A DNA stretch of 5,671 nucleotides, taken from positions 1 to 5,671 of the forward strand of contig CAMYAA010000087.1 of assembly GCA_947253615.1 (NCBI GenBank). Reading direction: 5' to 3'. Position 1 is the first letter of the stretch. Every line of letters starts with the position of its first letter. The notes beneath the pieces were generated by a model. That model was not told the origin of the DNA and did not search any database. It was given only the letters and a program-made list of their open reading frames with translations. Source of the stretch: an uncultured Sutterellaceae bacterium (GTDB lineage Bacteria > Pseudomonadota > Gammaproteobacteria > Burkholderiales > Burkholderiaceae_F). This document shows positions 1 through 4,836 of this stretch, piece after piece. Both the position numbers and the translations under genes were made by a program.

Positions 1-49
1 ACGAGATCTAGTACGGTCTCGTGGGCTCGGAGATGTGTATAAGAGACAG
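1..49 (+). other. Nextera P7/i7 sequencing adapter (artefact)
   Basis: This is synthetic DNA, not genome. Bases 1-7 match the end of the Illumina P7 primer. Bases 8-15 (CTAGTACG) match the i7 index known as N702. Bases 16-30 (GTCTCGTGGGCTCGG) are the Nextera read-2 adapter, and 31-49 are the 19-bp Tn5 mosaic end. The match to the known oligonucleotide is full length, so it was left untrimmed at assembly. Native sequence starts at about base 50. Confidence 0.98.
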
Positions 50-53
50 TTTT

Positions 54-62
54 ATTATAGCA
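54..62 (-). promoter_or_regulatory. extended -10 promoter pointing off the left end
   Basis: Read on the minus strand the bases are TGCTATAAT, a perfect sigma70 -10 hexamer with the TGn extension. The -35 position 17 nt upstream (CTAGCA) matches poorly, but extended -10 promoters tolerate a weak -35. The transcription start would fall at or beyond the contig edge. If it works, it drives an unseen gene divergent from the PLP enzyme gene. A chance match in AT-rich DNA is possible. Confidence 0.4.
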
Positions 63-209
63 AAACTTTGTGTTTGTGCTAGCCCGGTGCAAAAACCACA
101 CTTTGGGGTTTGAGGGCGTTGGCTTTAGCCGAGGGGAAGTGGGCTCTGAAAGGGCGTGAATGTTGCGCCATGATGAACCGAGCAGTGCGTCTTTAAAGAG
201 GGGGTTCGC

Positions 210-215
210 TACAAT
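210..215 (+). promoter_or_regulatory. possible -10 box of the PLP enzyme gene
   Basis: TACAAT matches the sigma70 -10 consensus at 5 of 6 positions and would give a leader of about 80 nt before the ATG at 304. No good TTGACA-like hexamer lies 16-18 nt upstream (186-193 reads TGCGTCTT), so this is a weak call based on the -10 alone. Confidence 0.3.
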
Positions 216-288
216 ACGTGGATGACCTTTTTGGTTTGAGCGTTGGGCGTGATTCCTGGCGTTTGAACTTTTCTCTCAACCCGACCCT

Positions 289-294
289 GAGGAG
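289..294 (+). promoter_or_regulatory. ribosome binding site that fixes the start at 304
   Basis: GAGGAG lies 9 nt before the ATG at 304 but only 3 nt before the in-frame TTG at 298. The spacing selects the ATG and makes the TTG start very unlikely. Confidence 0.8.
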
Positions 295-303
295 AATTTG
301 CCC

Positions 304-1404
304 ATGAAATACTGCTGTACTCGTTGCGAACGTCAAGTCGAGACGTCCGTGCTTCAACCCGCCTGTGAATGTGGTGGTCTTTTTGAACTCGTTGACGATA
401 TCCGGGCCTGGGATCCCGCTTTGATTGATCAACGTGAATGGAATCAATTCCGCTATCGTGCGTTCATGAATTTAGAAGGGGACGCTTGGCGTAGTGTCAC
501 GATGGGCGAAGGGATGACGCCTATCATTCGCTATGACGATAAAGTCATGTTGAAGATGGATTACTCCATGCCGACCCTCTCTTTTAAGGATCGTGGGGCC
601 GCTACGCTGGTTTCGCATATGTTAAGCATTGGTGTCAAAACCTGTGTGCAAGACAGTAGTGGCAACGCCGGCATTGCGGTGGCCGCCTACGGCGCTCGCG
701 CTGGGATAAGTTGCGAAATCTATGTTCCTGAAGGGACGAGTCCTAAGAAAATCGCCATGATTGAAGCCTTTGGTGCCAAAGCCATTGTGGTTCCAGGCTC
801 TCGCGATCATTGTGCGGATGTGTGTCGTGCTCAAGTGAAAGACCGTGGGGTCTATTACGCCAATCACGTCTTTAATCCGTTCTTCTATGAAGGCACCAAG
901 ACCTATATTTATGAAATTTTCGAGTCTTTAGGTCGTTTGCCTGAACATATCTTTATCGAACTGGGTAACGGGACGCTCTTTATTGGAGCCGTGAAGGCTT
1001 TGGCACATTTGAAGGCCTCGGGGGTTTTAACGAACTCTCCGAAAATTATTGCTGTTCAAAGTGAACGCTGTGCACCGTTTGCCCAAACGATGGCGATGAA
1101 TCCGTCGGCCCAAGACGTGGTGGATATTACGCCCGAGTCGACCATGGCGGAAGGGATTGCGATTGGTAAGCCAGCGCGTGCAAATGAAATCTTGACGATG
1201 ATTCGTGAGCATCACATTCCGATCGTCTGTGCGCCCGAAAATAAAATTCTCGAAGCCCGTGCGGCTTTGAGTCATCGTGGTGTCTATGGGGAACATACGA
1301 CCGCGGCATCTTTAGCGGCGTATTGGGAATATTGCAAGATCTATGGCGACACCAAGGACGTGATTTTGTCCATGTGTAGCGCCGGGATTAAGAGCGATCA
1401 TTAA
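304..1404 (+). CDS. threonine synthase-like PLP-dependent enzyme with zinc ribbon
   Basis: A 366-residue fold-type II pyridoxal-phosphate enzyme of the threonine synthase family (COG0498 type), expected to be cytosolic. The family usually converts O-phosphohomoserine to threonine. The N-terminus is a zinc-ribbon-like CxxC (C5, C8) plus CxC (C21, C23) followed by GG, as in many threonine synthases and related paralogues. SFKDRG at 93-98 supplies the PLP Schiff-base lysine, K95. SSGN at 118-121 is the substrate/cofactor asparagine loop, GNGT at 221-224 is the phosphate-cup loop, and CSAGIK at 358-363 is the C-terminal cofactor motif. The usual NPTGSFKDR is altered here to MPTLSFKDR. The length is normal for short (Thermus-type) threonine synthases. 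The ATG is chosen because of the GAGGAG 9 nt upstream. No hom or thrB gene is visible, so the exact substrate is uncertain; a different beta-replacement or elimination reaction is possible. Confidence 0.85.
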   Translation: MKYCCTRCERQVETSVLQPACECGGLFELVDDIRAWDPALIDQREWNQFRYRAFMNLEGDAWRSVTMGEGMTPIIRYDDKVMLKMDYSMPTLSFKDRGAATLVSHMLSIGVKTCVQDSSGNAGIAVAAYGARAGISCEIYVPEGTSPKKIAMIEAFGAKAIVVPGSRDHCADVCRAQVKDRGVYYANHVFNPFFYEGTKTYIYEIFESLGRLPEHIFIELGNGTLFIGAVKALAHLKASGVLTNSPKIIAVQSERCAPFAQTMAMNPSAQDVVDITPESTMAEGIAIGKPARANEILTMIREHHIPIVCAPENKILEARAALSHRGVYGEHTTAASLAAYWEYCKIYGDTKDVILSMCSAGIKSDH

Positions 1405-1532
1405 TTTGGTCCTCCTTAAAGCTCGAGGAATTGTGCGCTAGTGCTTTAAAAGCATTCAGTGAAGCATGCGAGAGGCCGTTCACGATACGTGGCGGCCTTC
1501 GCGCATTTAAGTCTAGCCTTGTGGATTTAGGT
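1405..1532. other. convergent intergenic gap
   Basis: No gene is seen here. Besides the stem-loop at 1468-1502 it carries a short inverted repeat, TGCTTT-A-AAAGCA (1442-1454). I could not match any stretch to the right side of the transposase-like ORF as a terminal inverted repeat, and no coding remnant of the missing transposase C-terminus was recognised. Confidence 0.5.
1468..1502. terminator. stem-loop between convergent genes, possible terminator
   Basis: The arms GCGA-AGGCCG and CGGCCTTCGC pair over 10 bp with one bulged G (1472). Above them CACG/CGTG (1481-1484 with 1488-1491) pairs around a 3-nt ATA loop. The hairpin lies 64 nt after the stop of the PLP enzyme gene and 31 nt beyond the stop of the convergent transposase-like ORF. 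Neither side has a proper U-tract (plus side: GCATTTAAG), so intrinsic termination is not assured. It could instead be an RNA 3'-end stabiliser or a repeat-type palindrome. Confidence 0.45.
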
Positions 1533-2363
1533 TTAGAGATGAGGGATCTCGTTGGACACAATCGTCAACGTCCCGTTAGGAAACACTTTTTTAAAGGCTT
1601 GGTCAAGCCCTGGGCTTTCGTAGGACTTAGCGACTGGCACGGTACTCAGCCCGCGATTCTTGAGTGAAATAAGCACGTTATACCAATGGCTTCGGGTCGG
1701 GGCGCTTGTTTTCCAGACTCCTAAAACTTCAATTTCTTGCGTTGGGGTCCGCATATGTACGACCTGAAGCGTTTGTTGGTAATGGTTGGTGATGTCACAC
1801 GCTAACTGTGTGACATAGAGTTTCGCACATTGGTGCGTGATAGGACGGGTTTGCCAACGACGAATGATGTTCATCACCTCATTCGCGACAGCATTCACCA
1901 CTTCAAAACTCACAGGAGATTCGTACAAATCATAGAGCTGACTCTGTACGGTATAGAGCGATTGTCCATGCGCCCAAATTTCTAAAATTTGCTGATGATT
2001 AATGGAAAAAATACGGCGATGCTTGGGAATAATTTTGGGTACGAATCGGCCCAAACGATCCCGAGGCTGACGCACACGAATCGGCCCGAGCGTCGTACGA
2101 ATGGTCTTGAGGGAAAAGCCATTACGGAAGTTTCCACTCAAGGCACAAGCCTTCATGGCGGTCCCGTGGAGCATACACAAGCGTCGCTCGTGGGTTAACC
2201 AATAATTGAGTTCACCGAGCAGGGCACTTTCAATCAGGGGCTTAAAAAAGACTTCCCCAAAAATCTGGTTTTTACGCTCCTGCGAGGTTGGCGTTTGCGG
2301 AGCTTTTACCGACGTCACACACGTTTCGGACGTCGTTTCGGGTTTTTGGTGGCAATGTTGCAT
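1533..2363 (-). CDS. IS256-family transposase-like protein, truncated, active site lost
   Basis: A 276-residue product that follows the IS256/mutator transposase family but is about 120-130 residues shorter than usual (around 400). Residues 80-117 hold the family's RNGF-S-KT-(x)n-G-I-V-PRDR-G-F-PKIIPKHRR block. Residues 123-175 match the region around the family's ARGM-type helix and the WQ-RP segment, and 213-262 match the LGxW...LKNRGL...AFKKVFPN segment. The DDE triad is missing: the position of the first Asp (family TD or MDA) is Q186, that of the second Asp (family DxxKGL) is Y248, and the ORF stops (NEIPHL) at the point where the family continues with VHQIRNS, before the catalytic Glu. 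It should not be able to transpose, but could still bind DNA. The start at 2363 lacks a clear Shine-Dalgarno site. It is either a decaying pseudogene whose frame is still open or a repurposed DNA-binding protein. Confidence 0.75.
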   Translation of the reverse strand: MQHCHQKPETTSETCVTSVKAPQTPTSQERKNQIFGEVFFKPLIESALLGELNYWLTHERRLCMLHGTAMKACALSGNFRNGFSLKTIRTTLGPIRVRQPRDRLGRFVPKIIPKHRRIFSINHQQILEIWAHGQSLYTVQSQLYDLYESPVSFEVVNAVANEVMNIIRRWQTRPITHQCAKLYVTQLACDITNHYQQTLQVVHMRTPTQEIEVLGVWKTSAPTRSHWYNVLISLKNRGLSTVPVAKSYESPGLDQAFKKVFPNGTLTIVSNEIPHL

Positions 2364-2380
2364 AGGCCATAACGAAAAGA

Positions 2381-2402
2381 AACAAGACCAGAAAGTCTTG
2401 TT
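2381..2402 (-). terminator. hairpin with T-rich tail in the leader of the transposase-like ORF
   Basis: AACAAGAC and GTCTTGTT form a perfect 8-bp stem with a 6-nt loop. On the minus strand it is followed by TCTTTTCG, a weak U-rich tail, and it lies 17 nt upstream of the ATG at 2363. It resembles an intrinsic terminator or attenuator that would limit read-through into the ORF. The stem is AT-rich and the tail imperfect, so its strength is doubtful. Confidence 0.35.
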
Positions 2403-2422
2403 GGTCTGGGCGTTAATGAGGC

Positions 2423-2436
2423 CTCCCTATAGGGAG
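2423..2436. repeat. 14-bp perfect palindrome
   Basis: CTCCCTATAGGGAG is its own reverse complement. It lies 60 bp upstream of the minus-strand transposase-like ORF, where it could be an operator or part of an insertion-sequence end. No partner copy was found elsewhere in the window, so the role is unknown. Confidence 0.4.
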
Positions 2437-2790
2437 TTGAAGGCGGATCCTTCGATCTACGGGTGTTAGTTGGGTCTAGAAAGGGGGTCTATAGCGCGAG
2501 GGAGTCGAGAGTGCGCACCCCTTTAGGTCGTCAACGAGCACGAGTAGGGTTTCTTCTAGGTTTAGTGTGGGCGCTAGTATATAGAGGGTTTTTCTCAAGG
2601 CGTATAACTAATGTTTTAGCAAATGTAAATCACGATTTTATTGAATTACGTCTGAGGATCTTAGGAATCCTTTTAAAATCAAGTGTTTTAAACGTTTTAT
2701 GGGGTTTAATAGCTTGGAGTACTGTGGGTTTGATGAAGTTTTGAATGGAATTTTGCTTTCTGTTTTTTGTTTTTCATAAAAATTTTTAAA

Positions 2791-2808
2791 ACTGAATAAA
2801 CATTCAAT
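2791..2808. promoter_or_regulatory. ARG-box-like operator (ArgR site)
   Basis: ACTGAATAAACATTCAAT fits the ArgR consensus WNTGAATWWWWATTCANW at every position but one (a C in the central W run), and both TGAAT/ATTCA half-sites are perfect. A degenerate second box (2771-2788, TTCAT-AAAA-ATTTT) lies 2 bp to its left, close to the 2-3 bp spacing typical of ARG-box pairs. The site is in the region upstream of the glutamate transporter gene, where control by arginine would make sense. It lies far from the best promoter (about 240 bp), and no argR gene is in view. Confidence 0.45.
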
Positions 2809-2883
2809 AGACTTTCTGCACTAATCTTTTCGTGTTGTTATTTTGTGTTTGTTTATTTTGGAATATATCAGGGGCATTAAATA

Positions 2884-2912
2884 CTGACTGGGGCTAGAGC
2901 GCCACTTATATA
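2884..2912 (+). promoter_or_regulatory. weak sigma70-like promoter candidate
   Basis: CTGACT (2884-2889) and TATATA (2907-2912) are separated by 17 bp, each matching its consensus hexamer at 4 of 6 positions. It lies between the ARG-box-like site and the stronger candidate at 3011-3039, and would give the gltS-like gene a leader of about 165 nt. Confidence 0.25.
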
Positions 2913-3010
2913 GGTCCGATTGTCGTGAAACTGAGTGCTTTGCTCGTCGATTCTTTAGGGGGCGTACTTTAGCGATAAGCTTCCTCACGTAGTGAAAAGG
3001 CTTTGCTTCC

Positions 3011-3039
3011 CTGATAAGGGCGGGTTTCGGGGCTATACT
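3011..3039 (+). promoter_or_regulatory. sigma70-like promoter of the gltS-like gene
   Basis: CTGATA (3011-3016, 4 of 6 to TTGACA) and TATACT (3034-3039, 5 of 6 to TATAAT) are spaced exactly 17 bp. Transcription would start near 3046, giving a leader of about 40 nt before the ATG at 3085. This is the best plus-strand promoter in the gap. Confidence 0.5.
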
Positions 3040-3074
3040 CACGGTTTTTTAGTGCGATTGGTTTTCACAGAACA

Positions 3075-3079
3075 AAGGA
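3075..3079 (+). promoter_or_regulatory. ribosome binding site that fixes the gltS-like start at 3085
   Basis: AAGGA ends 5 nt before the ATG at 3085. The in-frame ATG at 3079 overlaps this site, and the in-frame GTG at 2992 lies upstream of the likely transcription start, so both are poor starts. Confidence 0.7.
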
Positions 3080-3084
3080 TGGCC

Positions 3085-4446
3085 ATGAACAATCAACTTC
3101 TCTTAGGGATGCTCTATGCCCTAGGAACGCTGAGCGTCTTTTTATTGCTCGGGGTATTTTTGCGCGCAACGCTTGCGATTTTCCAAAAGACGTTTTTACC
3201 GGCCTCAGTGATTGGCGGTTTCCTTCTCTTGGGGTTAGGCCCTCAAGGGGCGAATGTGTTGCCGCTTCCTGCTGACTGGATGACGTTTTATCGTTTGCTC
3301 CCTGGGGTTTTGATCATTCCCATTGTCACTGCGGTGCCCTTGGGTTTGAAGTGGAGCACGAAGCAAGAAGGTGCTGGGATTTTAGTGCCTCTCTTTTGTA
3401 TTGCGATGGGGATTAGCTTTTTGCAATTTGCGCTCGGTTGGGCGGTGGGCGCCTTTTGGCCCTCAGAGGCGGGCTTGTACTCGACCTTTGGTTGGGAAAT
3501 GGGCTTAGGTTTTGCTGGGGGTCATGGGACCGCTGGACTTTTAAGTCAAATGCTCCAGGCGATGAACATAACCTACTGGAGTGATGCGCAAGGTGTGGCG
3601 GTCACGATGGCGACGGTTGGCTTAGTAGGCGGCATCTTGGTGGGGATTCTTTTAATTAATCTCGGTGCCCGCCGCGGGTGGTTAACGAGTTTAAAAGATC
3701 CTCAAGCGTTACCGACGTCTTTATTAGTGGGGTATGAAAAGGATACGACGCGTCAGGAGTCGTTAGGTCGAGCAACGACACTTCCCGTAAGTATTGATCC
3801 ACTGGCCTTTCATTCGGCATTGATTCTCGCTGCTGCCTTAATTGCCTATGGCATTCTTTCCTGGTTAAAGGCGGCGCACGTGCCTGTCCTCTCCAAGGTA
3901 ACGATTTGGGCGTGGGGCATGGTTGTGATGGCGGCTATTTATGGCCTCCTGGTCAAATTCAAGCTCGACTTTTTAGTGGACGCCAAAGTTAAAGGTCGCA
4001 TTTGTGGCTGGTTAACGGAATTTGCCGTGATTGCGGCGATTGGCTCGATGCCTTTAAAGACGGTATTGGCCTGGTGGGCACCGATTTCGGTATTGAGTAT
4101 TGTGGGCCTTTTAGGCACGGTGCTTTTCTTAGTTTGGGCCTGTCGTCGTTTGATTTCCACGTATTGGTTTGAGCAATGCCTCACCATGGTGGGGATGTAT
4201 ACCGGCGTCTTTGTGACGGGGTTATTGCTATTGCGCATTGTGGATCCCAACTATCAAACGCCTGTGTTAGCGCGCTATAGCATTATTTATACGGTGAGCG
4301 GTCTTTTGTACTTTGCTCTCTTAGGTCCACTCTTACACTTTGTGCATGACTATGGGGCATTGAGTGCCATGCTACTCAATGGTGCCTTGGTTATTGTTTG
4401 TATGGTGGTGGCCCAAGTGGCCTTGCGAATCTTTCGCAAAGCCTAA
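3085..4446 (+). CDS. gltS: sodium/glutamate symporter, GltS family
   Basis: A 453-residue inner-membrane protein of the ESS/GltS family, which couples glutamate uptake to Na+. The chain is almost entirely hydrophobic, with about ten or more membrane segments, for example near residues 5-26, 38-52, 70-88, 97-123, 170-192, 242-260, 272-290, 311-350, 366-386 and 401-420. The first family repeat has the signature FAGGHGTAG at 143-151 in a re-entrant-type segment. The second repeat has GMYTGVFVTGLLLLRIVDP at 370-388, a form seen in a GltS subfamily that differs from E. coli. A polar loop around 195-236 separates the two halves. It is longer than E. coli GltS (401 residues), mostly from that loop. 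It appears to be monocistronic, with its own promoter and a strong terminator just downstream. Substrate is inferred from family, so another dicarboxylic amino acid is possible; the gene symbol follows the family name. Confidence 0.85.
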   Translation: MNNQLLLGMLYALGTLSVFLLLGVFLRATLAIFQKTFLPASVIGGFLLLGLGPQGANVLPLPADWMTFYRLLPGVLIIPIVTAVPLGLKWSTKQEGAGILVPLFCIAMGISFLQFALGWAVGAFWPSEAGLYSTFGWEMGLGFAGGHGTAGLLSQMLQAMNITYWSDAQGVAVTMATVGLVGGILVGILLINLGARRGWLTSLKDPQALPTSLLVGYEKDTTRQESLGRATTLPVSIDPLAFHSALILAAALIAYGILSWLKAAHVPVLSKVTIWAWGMVVMAAIYGLLVKFKLDFLVDAKVKGRICGWLTEFAVIAAIGSMPLKTVLAWWAPISVLSIVGLLGTVLFLVWACRRLISTYWFEQCLTMVGMYTGVFVTGLLLLRIVDPNYQTPVLARYSIIYTVSGLLYFALLGPLLHFVHDYGALSAMLLNGALVIVCMVVAQVALRIFRKA

Positions 4447-4466
4447 TTGAGGCGAATTCATTCTTA

Positions 4467-4505
4467 AAAAAAAATCGGCAGTTTGTTGACCTGCCGATTT
4501 TTTTT
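4467..4505. terminator. bidirectional intrinsic terminator
   Basis: A perfect 15-bp inverted repeat: eight A, then TCGGCAG, a 9-nt loop (4482-4490), CTGCCGA and eight T. The T-run on one strand and the A-run on the other give a U-tract in both directions, so it can end the gltS-like transcript from the left and the HTH/autotransporter transcript from the right. It starts 20 nt after the gltS-like stop and lies 17 nt beyond the HTH stop. Confidence 0.92.
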
Positions 4506-4522
4506 GACTTAGAGGTTTGGGT

Positions 4523-4774
4523 TTACTTGGTTTGCGTTAAGGCGTCGTCCATCATCGAGATGTCGGTGTCGCTTTCGTCCGCAATCCAATGATTTAAGTA
4601 TTCCTTGGACTGGATAAGGGCCTGGTAGGGGTGCTTGTTACGGTATTCGCGAACCCATTTCGTCAAGGTTTTGGAGGACGGGTAGCCCAGGATTTGGACC
4701 ACTTTTTCGTAATTCTGGAGCAAGCTATGTAAACGGATGGCTTCGGCTTTTTCGGAGAGGGTGTAACTCATCAT
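4523..4774 (-). CDS. small helix-turn-helix protein resembling IS3 OrfA
   Basis: An 83-residue protein. Residues 4-47 resemble the DNA-binding N-terminus of IS3-type OrfA transposase subunits: a first helix around SEKAEAIRL, then the hallmark LGYPSSKTLTKWVREY (29-44), in which the recognition helix follows the YPS turn. The remainder is not an OrfA leucine zipper but a short acidic tail (ADESDTDISMMDDAL, 65-79). No OrfB or frameshift window follows, only the terminator, so it is a stand-alone DNA-binding protein and not a working transposase part. The minus-strand TAAGGA (4784-4779) precedes two adjacent ATGs at 4774 and 4771; spacing slightly favours 4771, and the upstream GTG at 4795 overlaps the ribosome site region and is unlikely. 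It lies 62 nt downstream of the autotransporter stop on the same strand and is probably co-transcribed. A regulatory role is inference. Confidence 0.7.
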   Translation of the reverse strand: MMSYTLSEKAEAIRLHSLLQNYEKVVQILGYPSSKTLTKWVREYRNKHPYQALIQSKEYLNHWIADESDTDISMMDDALTQTK

Positions 4775-4778
4775 TAAT

Positions 4779-4784
4779 TCCTTA
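4779..4784 (-). promoter_or_regulatory. ribosome binding site of the small HTH gene
   Basis: TAAGGA on the minus strand lies 4 nt before the ATG at 4774 and 7 nt before the one at 4771. It rules out the in-frame GTG at 4795, which would place this site inside the coding region. Confidence 0.65.
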
Positions 4785-4794
4785 TGGGTGAACA

Positions 4795-4815
4795 CTCACG
4801 GCCCGAGACCGTGAG
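4795..4815 (-). other. intergenic stem-loop after the autotransporter gene
   Basis: CTCACGG (4795-4801) and CCGTGAG (4809-4815) form a perfect 7-bp GC-rich stem around a 7-nt loop. It lies 21 nt after the autotransporter stop and just before the HTH ribosome site. There is no U-tract on the minus strand (GTTCACCC follows), so it is more likely an RNA-processing or mRNA-stability element that separates expression of the two genes than a terminator. Confidence 0.4.
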
Positions 4816-4836
4816 CGTGGGTTGGTCTATGTGTGT

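Larger units (their letters stand above)
50..303. other. intergenic region upstream of the PLP enzyme gene
   Basis: I find no convincing gene in this stretch. All plus-strand frames hit stops early; the longest edge-open piece (51-113) has no recognisable content. Besides the minus-strand extended -10 at the left edge, it holds a plus-strand TACAAT (210-215) that could be the -10 of the downstream gene, although its -35 region is poor. The minus-strand open frame reaching from here into the gene is an antisense shadow. Confidence 0.6.
2364..3084. other. long stretch without a convincing gene
   Basis: About 720 bases lie between the transposase-like ORF and the gltS-like gene. The left part has a hairpin (2381-2402) and a palindrome (2423-2436). 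The middle (roughly 2590-2880) is clearly richer in A and T than the flanking genes, and the right part carries the operator- and promoter-like sites listed separately. A 93-codon open frame (GTG at 2463 to 2744) encodes a basic then hydrophobic peptide, but it has no ribosome site and no recognisable motif; I do not call it a gene. The stretch may be a regulatory leader plus debris left by mobile-element decay. Confidence 0.55.

Noticed and set aside
298..303. TTG start for the PLP enzyme gene
   Set aside because: Only 3 nt from the GAGGAG ribosome site; the ATG at 304 has the proper 9-nt spacing.
1431..2469. Three plus-strand open frames (1431-1667, 1989-2198, 2206-2469)
   Set aside because: They lie wholly or mostly antisense to the IS256-like ORF, whose protein motifs are clear; their own translations show no motifs.
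1405..2480. Terminal inverted repeats and target duplication of an IS256 element
   Set aside because: I compared both flanks of the transposase-like ORF by eye and found only short shared words such as GTCTAG, which are not enough to define element ends.
2463..2744. 93-codon plus-strand open frame with a hydrophobic C-terminal half
   Set aside because: GTG start without a ribosome binding site, no recognisable motif, and it crosses a sharp change to AT-rich sequence. More likely a chance open frame.
2821..3042. 73-codon minus-strand open frame upstream of the gltS-like gene
   Set aside because: Starts inside the likely gltS promoter, has no ribosome site, and is a basic, low-complexity peptide without family resemblance.
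2992..3084. Longer N-terminus for the gltS-like protein from a GTG at 2992
   Set aside because: It would place the coding start upstream of the TATACT -10 box, and the extra residues are not part of the conserved transporter; the AAGGA site supports 3085.
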